A DNA stretch of 64,000 nucleotides from Isochrysis galbana (taxonomy: Eukaryota > Haptophyta > Isochrysidales > Isochrysidaceae), in contig CM030942.1 of the NCBI GenBank assembly GCA_018136815.1, positions 2,193,171 to 2,257,170 of the forward strand, given 5' to 3'. The notes beneath the pieces were generated by a model, which made no database searches, was not told where the DNA came from, and worked only from the letters and a program-made list of their open reading frames with translations. Positions 1-10,518 of the stretch are shown here, piece after piece. The translations under genes were made by a program, and so were the position numbers. How positions within the stretch are numbered: position 1 is the stretch's first letter; each line of letters begins with the position of its first letter.

Positions 1-853
1 GGCTCCCGCGAGTGGACGCGTCTTCCAATTCAAGCTCGTGCTGCTCGGAGACTCGGCTGTCGGAAAGAGCTCTCTCGTCCTCCGCTTTGTGCGCGGCCAG
101 TTCTTCGAGTACCAGGAGTCGACGATCGGCGCCGCCTTCCTCACGCAGACCGTCGCGCTCAATGATACGACAGTCAAGTTTGAGATCTGGGACACCGCCG
201 GGCAGGAGCGCTATCACTCGCTGGCGCCGATGTACTACAGGGGTGCGGCAGCTGCGATCGTCGTCTACGACATAACAAATAGGGTATGTGGCACGCCCAC
301 GTGCGGCACGCGCGGCCGCCCCTGTGCACCACGATGCAATACGCGCGTGGTGAGTACCTCGCACCTCGAGTCACCGCGCCCTCGCGCCGTGGCCCACCCA
401 CCCACTATGGACCTCTTTCTGGACCTTGTGCTCACTAGGACACTTTTCAGCGCGCGAAGCAATGGGTCAAAGAGCTGCAGAGGCAGGGGAACCCGAATAT
501 TGTGATCGCGCTTGCGGGGAACAAGTCCGATTTGAGCTCAAAGCGGAAGGTTGAACCTGAGGTGCGCGTGCGCGGCCGTGTCTTATTGCGCACGTGTGCT
601 CATCCCTGCTTGCTGCCAAGAGATGCACACATGAACCTCGTTTGACCTTTCGCAGGAGGCGGAGTCCTACGCGAGCGACAACGGCATCTTCTTTATGGAG
701 ACGAGCGCAAAGACGGCCACTAATGTCAGTGAATTGTTTGTGGCGATTGCGCGGAAGCTCCCCAAGAATGCGCCGCAGCCGCGTACGGGCACCTCGGGCG
801 TTGTGATCTCTCAAGGCGGCAATGCCGCGGAGGGGAAGAAGGGCTGCTGCTGA
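1..853 (+). CDS. RAB5: Rab5-family small GTPase, 5' end cut by window edge
   Basis: Rab5-type GTPase acting in early endosome fusion. Three exons are readable: 2-283, 451-561 and 656-853, with introns 284-450 and 562-655 of GT-AG type. In order the protein shows the P-loop GDSAVGKSS, switch I (STIGAAF), switch [14 protein letters not shown], the G4 motif GNKSD and the G5 motif ETSAK. It ends in GKKGCC, the double-cysteine prenylation tail that anchors Rabs to membranes. The STIGAAF effector loop and [17 protein letters not shown] are the Rab5-subfamily signature. Only the first few codons are missing: reading starts at base 2 just before FKLVLLGD. The assignment rests on family motifs visible in the translation; which Rab5 paralogue this is cannot be told. 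Confidence 0.93.
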
Positions 854-1802
854 TGGCGAAATTTTACCGATGTGCGCTTTCACGAGAGGACCGGTGGAGC
901 TGCCACCCTCCCAGCTTTTGCACACCATCGACACTTGAGCCGCCTTTACGCAACCGCAGCCGTAAGAACGGCATGGCCGTCCACGGAGCTTGACAAGATG
1001 TGCTCTGCGAGGCTGACAGAACATTCATCTCCGGAAGGTGGCGGCTCGAGCTATGCCAGTCATCATCTGCTCAAGGCAAAAGCTGCTCGAGGAAAGTATC
1101 CGCGGAGCTTGTGGGCAGCGACCGTAGAGGTCTCTGCTGGAGATGGCACCTGTGCTTTAGATCTTCCGGCCTCAATCGTGGTAACTGTCGCGGCGAGCCG
1201 TAGGCCATCATACGTGAGGGTGTAATCTAATGTTGTTTGTGTGGGTGTCATCCTGGACTGTGTCGCCGCCTCATCCTTCGCTGTGCTGCCTGCCGCCCAT
1301 CCTTTGACCGGATTGAGACAAGTTGATGATTGCGACGAGGCGTTTTGTGCATGCGATAGACGAGGGCTCCCCGTAGGCGGAGGAATCATACGATCCTGAA
1401 AGGAAGGGGTGCCCGCCATCCGTCATCCGCTCCATAGAGGCTCGCCGCACTACATGATAGTGCATCACGCTAGCATCGTGCGATCGGGAGCGGGCGAATG
1501 GTTGACCGAGCCGCGTCTTGCGATGTTCTTCGTTGTGTCAATGGATTTCTGATCGTTGCGTCAATGGATGAGGAACATTGCATTGCGCTGTTGTGCACAT
1601 GCGCACGGCAATCGTTCCTTTCACGCTGTGAGTGCCTTGTGTGCGATGTCATGACTGCCCGCGTGCAGAGGTGCAGGATGAGTGCACGTGTGAAGAGTGC
1701 ATGTACTACTGCTGCCGCTTTCAGCGCGCGAGCGTGGTGTGCCGGAACTGCGTGCAATGAGCAAGGCGGCACCACTGCTCCATGCGTTGCACAGCACACA
1801 GG
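854..1802. other. Intergenic, no gene seen
   Basis: This covers the 3' flank of the Rab gene and the stretch up to the first repeat. Several short open frames run on both strands, but none shows a domain, a consistent splice pattern or recognisable composition. I see no RNA gene. Confidence 0.5.
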
Positions 1803-2400
1803 TAGGGCGGTCAAACAGGGGCTTTTCAACTATTAGTAAGGGTTGGGCGTTGGGCTGCATTTGGGACCGTGGCGCGATGCCCAAAAAAAAACTCAGGGGG
1901 GGGGCACCTGCCGCCAAGAAAATCTTCGCCAAGAAATGGTGCGTGCGATTCGCCCCCCCTCTCCCCCCCTCCGCCGCGCGCGCTCACGCTCTATCCGTAA
2001 AGAATGTGCGGTCACGCCCGCGGGGGGATCGGTTCCTTTCTATCATATATCTAAGCTAGATTCGGCATTTGATTCCCGCCCGATGCGCAGCGCCGTGTCG
2101 GGCTGCCGACAGTCCGACAACCCCCTGACACGCTGGCGTCGTTGCCCGCGCACCCGCGCAGCCCATCGAGCTCCTCACAGCGCGCGCACGCGGCTATCCT
2201 GGCTACCGGAGACCTCGCCCCGACCATCCCGACCCGCCCCTCGCAGGATTCGCCCTCACTCGAACTCGGCATCGAGAACAAGGACCAGCTCACCGACGCG
2301 GCCGTCCACCGTCCACGCGTGGCTGACGAGCCTCCGCATTGATTGAGGCTGCCCTCGCGGCCCTCCTCTCTCTCTCTGACAGTGCTAGATTCGGCGTTGA
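1803..2400 (+). repeat. Family A repeat, 5' part of a retroelement-like unit (relic)
   Basis: It opens with TAGGGCGGTCAAACAGGGGC and shares several hundred bases with 55760-56110: the CAGGGGCTTTT..ATTAGTAAGGG leader, the C-rich middle, the GCGGTC(A/G)CGCCCGCGG segment and ATTCGGCATTT..GATTCCCGCCCGATG. In the second copy this leader is followed by a gag-like ORF. Here the shared sequence fades after about 2150, and no long frame follows. It is old and broken. The phrase CTAGATTCGGC recurs near 2390, suggesting nested or rearranged copies. Confidence 0.7.
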
Positions 2401-2627
2401 TCGATGAAGCGAGACCCGTGGGCGGCCTCAGGACGGGCCACGTCGTAGCTCTCTACGCCGCGGCGAGCAGAAAAGCCCAAGATCTTGCATCTTGCCAGTA
2501 GAGCGCCTCACTCACAGCGCATCTGGCGGGAACCTACCACCCAAAGCAGAAATCAGAAATCATCTTCTGTAGCTGCCTTCATTCAACTTCTTCATAGTCT
2601 ACTGTGCGCGGCGAGTGAGCACGCTGA

Positions 2628-2767
2628 AGCGCAGGTTGGGGTTCGTTCTACGGCGACTTGGAGTGGCGGCGTCACAGGCGGAACGTGTACATCCACAAGC
2701 GGAAGAGGGAAGAGCGCCTCTTTCGACGCTTCGAGTTGTTCCGCGAGAGTCACCCTGAGCCTGAGCG
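2628..2767 (+). pseudogene. Fanzor (TnpB-like RNA-guided nuclease) relic, upstream piece
   Basis: One frame reads GSFYGDLEWRRHRRNVYIHK and then RKREERLFRRFELF. This matches the basic RxRSE..l..rl segment that lies between RuvC-I and RuvC-II in Fanzor/TnpB proteins. The frame is closed by a stop just upstream, and nothing recognisable remains of the N-terminal part. It is separated from the C-terminal piece (3598-3951) by a TA-flanked MITE. Fanzors are programmable RNA-guided endonucleases carried by diverse eukaryotic transposons. This copy cannot encode one. Identity rests mainly on the downstream piece; on its own this segment would be weak. Confidence 0.6.
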
Positions 2768-2769
2768 TA

Positions 2770-3595
2770 GGGCTAGGCAGAAATATGTAGAAAAAGCTGC
2801 CTAAATATGTTTCAAAAATATGTCGTTTATATGCAGGTATCGGCCAAAATATGTAGAAAAGATGCGATGTTCTAACTCTTAAAACCGGCGCACCGGCGCG
2901 CCGAATAAGCAACTAATGACTAATGACTAATAAACAATAAGAGTACTTGATACTTGAACTTGAGTGAGACCTATCCACGTTATGAGTACCTTAGCAACAA
3001 ATTGCATACCCATTACCCATTAGCACACCATATCAGCACAGCAGGAGCACACATACATTAGCTACCCTCGCGCTTGTCGTTGGGGTTATAACGCAACATG
3101 ACAGACGCTTGCAAAGGAAGGGCGGAGATGAGCTGCACGCGCGCGCATACAACGCACCATGGGCACAGGGCCAGGGCCTTCAGCCTGGCTCACCTGCATG
3201 ACACTCCTGGCGGCTGGCAGCTGGCGGCGACCTCTCTCTCTCCTCGCTCTCTCTCCTCGTGCGTGTGTGACATTAGAGTAGACTGTTGCAAGGGAAACAG
3301 AGGTAATATTACGGAATCCATCCCTACATCTACGTAAACGAACTTGGCGCTCTTGGGGCATGGGGCAGAACGGCATTAACCGCCAAAATATAGTTACGCG
3401 CGCGCGGGAACGCGGCCGCCCCACAAATATAGTAACTATGTGTAGAACTCTCACTCTTTTCCATGTGGCGGCCTGCACAACCCCCCCAATATGTCGCCAA
3501 ATATGTAGATCTCGGAAGAGATATGTCGAAATATGTTTTTCGCGAGCGGGCCCCCTAAATGTGTTTTACGATACGTTGATATTTCTGCCTGGGCC
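2770..3595. mobile_element. MITE, mariner-like ends, inserted in the Fanzor relic
   Basis: The ends are near-identical inverted repeats: GGGCTAGGCAGAAATAT at the left and, reversed, GGCCCAGGCAGAAATAT at the right. Each is bordered by TA (2768-2769 and 3596-3597), as expected of a mariner/Tc1-type target duplication. The subterminal regions carry many copies of AAATATGT(A/C)G (for example 2781-2865 and 3490-3540). They are far more AT-rich than the surroundings. There is no transposase frame in its 826 bases, so it is non-autonomous. An internal GC-rich core holds short ORFs that I do not regard as genes. Confidence 0.75.
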
Positions 3596-3597
3596 TA

Positions 3598-3951
3598 CCT
3601 GTGCGGCTGATGGTCCTTGCTTGCGTACGGCAGCTGGGCGATGAATCCCGGGCGGATGCCGATGCGCGGCTTACCGCCAACGATCGGCGTCGGCTTGCTG
3701 CGCAAGCTAGCGCGACGATTCGTTGTGTGCATCACCCCAGAGCGGAACGCGGAACACGTCACGGACGTCTGACGTGCTCTTCTCGCGGAGGAAAGGCATT
3801 CGAGTGCCAAGAGACAGAAGCGCTTCGTCAGCGCAAGATCCGTGGTCTGCGAAGATGCACCGGGTGTCTCAAGCACCTCGGACGTGATCGCAACGCGGCG
3901 TGCAACATCGGGCCCGAGTCTTCGCCGCGAGATATCACGCTGAAACCATAA
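3598..3951 (+). pseudogene. Fanzor relic, C-terminal piece with zinc ribbon and RuvC-III
   Basis: The reading frames show in order YGSWAMNPGRMP..PPTIGVGLLRKLARRF, equivalent to the YG..w....g..PTp..gl...l.krF stretch before the zinc ribbon. Then comes a degenerate first zinc pair (TCSSRG), and RRCTGCLKHLGRDRNAACNI. The last block is the second zinc pair plus the RDxNAAxNI motif carrying the third RuvC aspartate. The parts lie in two different frames, so at least one frameshift is present, and the first zinc pair has lost a cysteine. The stop is at about 3951. Together with 2628-2767 this is a dead Fanzor interrupted by a MITE. No guide (omega) RNA can be assigned from sequence alone. Confidence 0.82.
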
Positions 3952-4593
3952 ATAAGCTTTCAGGAGGATCCGCTAGATATTGCCATAGAAGTCGCGGATT
4001 GTACATGTGAGTGAAATAATGGATAATGGGGGAGCCCGCGCCATCGGCCGGGAGTACACCCCCCGGCACAAAGCGCGCGCGTTCCTGGGGCACAAAGCGC
4101 GCGCGTTCCGGAGCCTTTCCTCTCGCCGGCGCTTCCTTTCCCTCCTCCCCTAGCTCTGGTCTCCACCCAGCAGCCCTCCGTTTCCGCCTAGCAGCCCTTG
4201 TCCAACCTCCATCCCCAAGCAGCCCTCCGCCTCCACCCCAGTAGCCCTCCGCCTCCACCCCAGCCGACCCCCGCCTCCACCCCAAGCAGCCCTCCATCGC
4301 GACCCCTCCTCCCCAGACCTCCTCTCCCCTCCCTTCACCACCCGTCTCCCCTCCACCCAGCAGCCATCCTCCACCTTTCAGCAGTCCTTCTCCGCCTTTC
4401 AGCAGTCCTTCTCCGCCTCCTCCATCCCCCAGCAGCACTCCTCCATCCACCGTGAACGCAACCGCCCTTCCCTTTCCTCCTTCACCACCCGTCTCCTGCT
4501 CCCCAGGTCTCCTCCAACTCCTTTGTTTCACCTTCTCCTTCTCCCCAGGCTCCCGCCTTTCCTTCCCACCCTCTTCTCCTCCCGCTGCGCCAC
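3952..4593. repeat. Intergenic with minisatellites
   Basis: A 22-base unit GGCACAAAGCGCGCGCGTTC is repeated twice around 4069-4112. From 4150 to 4460 runs an imperfect pyrimidine-rich minisatellite built on CAGCAGCCCTCCGCCTCCA, grading into TTTCAGCAGTCCTTCTCCGCC. Long frames on both strands through this stretch are by-products of the repeat. No gene seen. Confidence 0.7.
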
Positions 4594-5031
4594 ATGTTCG
4601 AGCAAAGGGTCGGATGGCTCGAAGCACACATCAATGAGAGAGGCTTGTTCCGTTTGCTCAACACACTGATTCACAGCGAAAACCTCCCCGAACTCTGCAT
4701 CCTCCTGGACAAGATGATGGACGTCGAAAGAGTCTTTGAACGTGCAATGTGGAAGATTCGCACGTCCATCTTCAACCTCGATGCCCTTTCGACCGTGCAT
4801 GATATTTGTGTGAAGTGGGCACGCGATGACCATGTGTTCAACCTGATCTACCTCTGGAGTGTTTTCTGGGATTCCGACACCGCCCTGCAAAGGATTCTGA
4901 TTCAGAGGGAATTACTCCTCCAGAGGATACCTCCAGGTCATCTGCGTAGTCCAATGCTACTACCGGAGCTGGCCCAGAAGCTGAACGACTATCTTGCCGA
5001 AAGACTGGCTGAGAAGGATAAGGACATGTAA
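4594..5031 (+). CDS. Orphan 145-residue alpha-helical protein
   Basis: An intact frame with ordinary amino-acid composition begins MFEQRVGWLEAHINERGLFR and ends EKDKDM. It is rich in Leu, Asp and Glu and looks wholly helical. I recognise no domain. A decayed homologue lies at about 53006-53260 (ARDDHVFNLIYLW here, ARDDHVFSLIYLP there; LLPELAQKLNDYLAE against LFPGLVEKIRVFLAG), so this is a duplicated sequence and not a chance frame. Both copies sit beside transposon debris, so it may belong to a mobile element or to a host family spread by one. The start is the first ATG after the low-complexity tract; an upstream exon is possible. Confidence 0.5.
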   Translation: MFEQRVGWLEAHINERGLFRLLNTLIHSENLPELCILLDKMMDVERVFERAMWKIRTSIFNLDALSTVHDICVKWARDDHVFNLIYLWSVFWDSDTALQRILIQRELLLQRIPPGHLRSPMLLPELAQKLNDYLAERLAEKDKDM

Positions 5032-5200
5032 CGAAACACAGCGCACTCGGAGGGGTCTGTCAGATTTTCAGCCGTCCCTCGAGGAGGTCAAGCATCGGAA
5101 GGAATGGAGGAGGGCCGCGTAAGCTTTGGAACTTCGAAGCCGGGTATACCCTCGGGCAGAGCCTACTGTACCATATCAAATGCTTCCGTGGCTGTACACG

Positions 5201-5851
5201 CTATTCGCTGTCGGGGATCTGAATTGTCGGAGGAGCACCGCCCCGCCCCCCCCCCCCCCCTCGGCTACCCGGCGAGTGCGTCCGACGGGCTAAAAGCTGT
5301 GCGTGTGAATCAATCATCATATTTGCAGGTACCACGGTACCACTACTACACGTGTATTCACCACAGCACTCTGAGTTATTTTGGCACACCGACCCTGGCT
5401 CGCGGCATGGCGTGTCACACACTCCATCGTCATTGCACTCAAGTCCTTCACAGCACTCGTCGCCATAACTGCACCCCCCCCTTTTCTCGATACACGGTGG
5501 GATCGTACGGCACTTTTGGTCGGAACACACGAGATCGTGACAACAGTCTCCATCGTTTGCACACTCTCCATCCACATCCTTACATCTGTCTGGCTGCTTC
5601 TTATTCGTGAGTACCAACGCCACGACGATGGCGGCGACCACGGTGGCGACGACCACCGCGAGGGCAATCAAAAGTCGTTTCGATGGCATATTTACCCGTA
5701 TGTCCATTTTTTTTCGACGTTCCGGCGTCGCGCTCGCCGTCGCGTGGGTGCCCCCTTCTCGCACCCCCATCACACGCTCGGGATCGTCGCCTTCGCCCTC
5801 GCTCCGCTGCAGCCGCTCACCCTCTCGGGACGCGCCCTTATGCCGAGCCAA
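5201..5851 (-). CDS. Type II membrane protein with three cysteine-knot repeats
   Basis: A 216-residue frame. Residues 1-60 are charged and cytoplasmic-like. A strong membrane segment follows (LLIALAVVVATVVAAIVVAL, about 60-80). The outer part then holds three repeats of the pattern C-x6-C-x5-CC-x3-C-x4/6-C: DGECANDGDCCHDLVCSDQKC, GGCSYGDECCEGLEC and GSVCQNNSECCGEYTC. This is the spacing of knottin / Dickkopf-N-like small disulfide domains, which are extracellular binding modules. The C-terminal 50 residues are low-complexity and may be an unspliced intron or a different frame. The true start may be the internal Met at MDIRVNMPSKR, closer to the membrane segment. Ligand and role are unknown. 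Confidence 0.62.
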   Translation of the reverse strand: MARHKGASREGERLQRSEGEGDDPERVMGVREGGTHATASATPERRKKMDIRVNMPSKRLLIALAVVVATVVAAIVVALVLTNKKQPDRCKDVDGECANDGDCCHDLVCSDQKCRTIPPCIEKRGGCSYGDECCEGLECNDDGVCDTPCREPGSVCQNNSECCGEYTCSSGTVVPANMMIDSHAQLLARRTHSPGSRGGGGGRGGAPPTIQIPDSE

Positions 5852-7010
5852 GGCGACGGCGTTCTCGTCGCGTACGTGGTGCTGCTCGGCCTCTCCTTCG
5901 GGGTGCTCGCGGGGGGACGTCGCTTGGTCAGCAAGGGCCGCGCCCTTTCCCTACCGGGTACCAAATGAAGGCAAACGACCTGAGGGAACGGAGAGATAGC
6001 GAGGGAACGGAGAGATAGCGCAGATAGCGCGAACGCTAGAAGTTAAGTGTGGAGTGACAATCGTACGAATTAAAATCGTAGAACTGGCTTAGAGTGCGGG
6101 AGGAAAGGGGGGTTTCCTTCCTCTACACGATACTCTGTAACTTTAGTGAGTAATAATGCGAAGTGCAACGTGGCGACGCACGCGCTAGCACGCCCCCCGC
6201 TGGGTGTGGCTATGACTATGAACGGCAGCCATCTAGGCCAAGGCTTTTGGTTCACAAACATAAGCATCCCTCACTTTCGGGTCGACCTGGCTCCCGTCGG
6301 CTTGCCCTCCAAGCCTGCGAAAGGCCAAGATGGGTATACGTCGGCTGCACCACCTCTCTAGAAGCGATAAGCAGCCAAGGTGAGCAACATGTTCGAAGGC
6401 GCAGGCACCGACGAAAGACTTGCCAAAGAACGCAAGAAATCGTTGGCTCCATGGGCTATATTCGTCCGGACAGTATATCGATCGATCACTTTCAACTCGA
6501 GGCCTCCCTCTCCAGTATCGTCCACTTTCTCACCCCATTGATGAATGCAACTAGTGGAAGGCATGGAAGGGTCCGCAACGTCACCGGAGGCCTTCTGCTC
6601 GGAAACCATCGTCAGGCGGTGCCACCGCCGGCTTCTGTGCCACCGGCGAGACTCCAACTGCGCCCTTCTACGGATCGCAGGCCAACGCCCCCGCTGGAGC
6701 AACCACTTGCTTGCCAGCAGTAGTGCCCACGCCTTAGCTAATTGACACTCAGCATGTCGATCTGCGATAGCATCATGTTGCACGGCACGTGCATGACCAC
6801 ACCGCATCTGATTCGGTAGTAGCACAAGAAGATCGGCAATAATACGACATTTGTGACGTAAGACGATATGATGGTCGTCGCACATCAAGAGGCAATGTTA
6901 CGAATAACAAAGAACATCCGCTCAGCGGGGATGCGAGGATTTATGCAATAAGGACGTCGCACTATAGGCGAGAGCATTGCGAGATCGTCGAGGGCGTCGC
7001 CGCGTGCACT
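5852..7010. other. Intergenic, no supported gene
   Basis: A short tandem GGGAACGGAGAGATAGCG occurs twice near 5980-6020. Open frames of 60-190 codons exist on both strands between 6146 and 6888, but none has a recognisable domain. One stretch near 6390 (MFEGAGTDERLAKERKKS) looks protein-like but is short and isolated. It could be an exon of an unrecognised gene or a decayed one. Confidence 0.4.
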
Positions 7011-8700
7011 TTAGACGCGCACGGCGGCGTCCTCGCGGGACCGTTCGAGCGGGTTGGAATCGCTAGGATGTCCCTCTATTGTGGCAGAGTGCGTGCCATC
7101 CATTACACGACTATCCGGCGAGGCGGCATGCTGGCCAACGGAAGGGGTTGTCCGTGCCGCACTCGTCTTCGGTCCCAATGTGCCCATGGCAAACTCCGCT
7201 GCGGTCCTGGCCTCACCGCCAGCATCTTGCACTTCGCCGATCCGCGCACGTGTGGCAGGATTGCGTCCGGCCACTAAGCTTGCCCCCTGAGCACCATAGG
7301 CTTTCTCCGCCGTTATCGCGCACCCTCGCGCCGCTTCAAAGACCACAGCCGCAAGGGCTGCGGCTAGTGCTCCTGTCGCAGGCGCCACCCATGGCCACTT
7401 CAGCAAATCTGTTGCTGAGCCGAGTACTAGGCCGCCCACTGCATACCCAGAGTCTCGTATGCAACGGACGAGGCCAATAGCGGAAGATCGCCGTTCAGCT
7501 GGAGCGAGCGCTGCCGCACATGCTTGGAGGTTGGCGTAGGCGAGTGCAGTACCCACGCCTAGCGTTGCGGTGAGCAAGACGGCCCCGGCGATTGTCGCCG
7601 CAGAGAGCGGAATGTCTTCCGCATCAGGACGGGAGCTTTCCGGGATTGAAGGATCTCCCATTTGATGGTTGCCATCACTTGCGACGAGCATTGCCAGGCC
7701 ACCAAATGCCACCGCGATGAGGGCGAGACCCCCAACGACAAAGGACCATGAGCCTGCTCCGATCAGCAGTCGCCGATCCGCAGCTGCCCCAGCGGGCATC
7801 TGACCTAGACCCTTGATCAAAGAGTAGCCTAGGAGCACATTTGACGCCAACGCTCCCTTACCACCGCCCGCACCGCACACCCCAGACGTGCCGCAACTCC
7901 CACCGGCGCATTCGCGCGATGTGAGCCATCGCGTCATTGAACCCCATGCATACGCTGTACCAAAGTTGAGCACGCAACCAGCGACGCAAGCAGCGGCGAG
8001 GGCGATGCGAGCTGACGAGTGTGCTTTGTCAAGCTGATTCAAATCGGCACGGCGCCGGAGCGGTGCGACTGCATTGCCAAATCGCGATGCAGACGCACCA
8101 GCTAACGGGGACGCGAATGGTGTACCGACGCCTTGTGGTGTAGTCATACTCACATCACCGCTATGGTGCATACTTGCCACAGCGGCTGAGTCATCAGTAG
8201 CCAGCACGATAGTATCTGCGGCGGTGTCGCCGCTGGATGAGACTTGGTCTCCGCTCTGTGCGAGACTCTTCGTGTCTTGCATGAAGAAGAGTGAGAGGGT
8301 ACCGGAGATGATGATGACAATGAGGGTTGACAACAGGGCAAAATCCTCTCTAGTCTCCATTGAGCAGCCGCCAACCGACGCAACGATGGGGCGAGCGATT
8401 GCGATCGCCACATATCCAGCAGTCTCGAGAACGCCCACCGCAAGAGCGCGCCGGTTCGGACCGAGCAAATCGATGAGAACGAATATGCCGGTAGCCCAGC
8501 ACAACGCTTGATTCATCCCTAGGAGGATATCGGACCCGACAACCACGCCCCAGGAGCGTGCGTAATACAGCATCGGCGGAATCCCAGCGCCGGCTATCCA
8601 GCCGAAGACCATCGCCGGCTTGCGACCGGCGTGATCGGCGAGCCATCCGGCGAGCAGGTTACTGGCGGCCTTGGAGAGGCCGAAGGCAACGAGGAAGGCG
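7011..8700 (-). CDS. Major facilitator superfamily transporter, N-terminus lost in assembly gap
   Basis: A single open frame runs from the gap at 8701 to a stop at 7011, about 560 residues visible. Just inside the gap edge is the MFS motif A, GWLADHAGRKPAM, in the loop between membrane helices 2 and 3, so only about the first two helices are missing. Further hydrophobic helices follow (for example VVVGSDILLGMNQALCWATG, LIVIIISGTLSLFF). Then comes a long polar central loop, a second hydrophobic half (VLLTATLGVGTALAYANLQA) and a long hydrophilic C-terminal tail. The loop between halves has six cysteines or more (about 7870-7910). Substrate cannot be inferred. It runs in the same direction as IspE across the gap; whether a promoter lies in the N run is unknown. 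Confidence 0.85.
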
Positions 8701-8800
8701 NNNNNNNNNNNNNNNNNNNNNNNNNNNNNNNNNNNNNNNNNNNNNNNNNNNNNNNNNNNNNNNNNNNNNNNNNNNNNNNNNNNNNNNNNNNNNNNNNNNN
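8701..8800. other. Assembly gap of 100 N
   Basis: The exact 100-base N run is a scaffold placeholder. It separates the MFS 5' end from the last visible exon of IspE, and its true length is unknown. Confidence 0.99.
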
Positions 8801-10518
8801 TCTCAAGTGCACAGCTTGTCGAGGCAAGGACGCCGCGGCGATGCGGGCTTGGGTTAGCTCGGCAGCGTGATTTCCAGTTAGCATCGGCAAGGCAGGCCTC
8901 ACATCCTCATACGGCGTTCCCACCGCGAAGCAGGTCGTTCCAGATCCCGACATCATGACAGCGCGGAAGCCAAGTTTGCGCAAGTCGTCGCACCTACAAG
9001 CAGGGCATACAAGGCACAATGGGCCAACCCATCCAAAGCAAGCCAACGAGCTGGTTTGTTGGGCGCAGCTACACGTCCGAGTGGAGGGAGTCGCCGCGAT
9101 GCACTCTTTCTGCCGCTTACATGTCTTTCAATTGCGGCATGAGTTTGAAGGCAGGAGGCTCGAGGTCGTTGACATAGAGATCGGCATTGTAGACGTCCTC
9201 CTGCAGGCCCTTGAGCAGCTCGAGAGGATCGGCTCCGGGGAGCTCCTGCAATTGTTGGTGGAGCACACACGTGGAGGAGAGTGAGAGCGGGAAGGCAATT
9301 TCCGAGGCGCATAGTGGCCCGTGCGGCGCGGGGAGGGCGCGCAAGGAGGCCGCCCCAAATTGAAAATACCATTCCACTACACTTGGAAGTCAAGAGATGA
9401 TTGCCGGGCAGTCTCACCTCTCCTGGCTGGAGGCCGAGCTCCTTGAAGACAGCTGGGGTCGACAGCCCTGTAGCAGGCTTGATGAGATAGCATGCGGCCG
9501 GCGAGAGCGGGTCCACGGGAGAGACGAGCTCTCCGCGCCCAGTGCAATATGCGGAACCTCGCGAGAGGAAGAAGCCGCAGTCCGAGCCAAGTTCGCCGGC
9601 CCACCTGCGGCGGGCAAAGGGATGAGAAGACCCAGCGTCAGCCGACGGGGCGCGCCTGGTGTGCGTTGCGGGCAAACGCAGGCCCGACGCGCGATCGGCG
9701 TTGCACGAACGGCAACCAAGTGCAGAGTGGCACTCTGTGTGGGTAGCTGCATACTCGATGAGTGTGTCTTGCGAGACAGGGAATCCAGCCAACCGATTTG
9801 CCGCGTGGAGCGCCGTTGCCGCGTCTGACGATCCGCCGCCAAGCCCACCCTGCGCTGGGATGCGCTTGTGCAAGCGGCAGTGAATGGCGCTGCTCGTGGG
9901 CACGCGCTCCGCATACAGCTTGAGAGCGCGCATGACCAGGTTCGACTCATCGGTTGGGATCAGCTCCGCACGGAGCGAGTCGGGGGTGACCTGCGCCGCG
10001 CGGCAGTGGCGAGCCAGGGTGAGTGCGAGTGAACCGGGGCGCCGCCTGGCGAGGCACCATTGGGGCGGCACACTCACTTGGGCATTCTCTCTCATTCTCC
10101 CTCCCTCACTCCTTGCTTGCCTGCCTCTCTACCTCTCCACCTCTCTCTCTCCGTGGCCGGCAGGTCTACTCGTGCTCACCTCCATCGAGCAGAGCGGCTT
10201 CGTGTCGTCACGCGGCATCTCCCAGAAGTCAAGATCGTCGAAGAGCGAGACGGTCTGGAAGAGCGAGGCGAGCTCATGATACCCGTCCTCTCTCTTGCGC
10301 AGGATACGAAGGAAGAGGTTGACCTTTGCGGGTGCAACGAGCGAAAGACTTGGCGGCTGCTCACCGAAGAGGGCAGAGAGTCGGCCGGGCGCCTCGTCGT
10401 CGAGGAACGTGGCTGCGAGCTGTACGTGTGTCCGCTCCGTCGGCCGCCCGCCCCTCGCGCCCGCTGACCATCCGAGCGCGCTGCACAGGCAGAGCAGAGG
10501 AGCCGCCACCGTCGCCAT
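8801..10518 (-). CDS. ispE: 4-diphosphocytidyl-2-C-methyl-D-erythritol kinase
   Basis: GHMP kinase that phosphorylates CDP-methylerythritol in the plastid MEP route to isoprenoids. Five exons on the minus strand: 10518-10180, 9990-9755, 9604-9418, 9245-9121, and 8993 into the gap, all with GT-AG introns that keep frame. Exon 1 has a hydrophobic, Arg-containing leader of about 55 residues that suits organelle targeting, then [20 protein letters not shown] (substrate-binding start of the family) and DGYHEL. Exon 2 has the ATP loop [17 protein letters not shown]. Exon 3 has [10 protein letters not shown]. The last exon has [13 protein letters not shown], the GSGxT motif that closes the active site. 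Only the extreme C-terminus may be lost. This gene is the main evidence for a plastid. Confidence 0.93.

Noticed and set aside
4150-4627. Gly-rich minus-strand and Pro-rich plus-strand frames
   Set aside because: Translations of the CAGCAGCCCTCC minisatellite.
6358-6888. 176-codon minus-strand frame
   Set aside because: No domain, no homologous repeat copy, and competing frames of similar length on the other strand.
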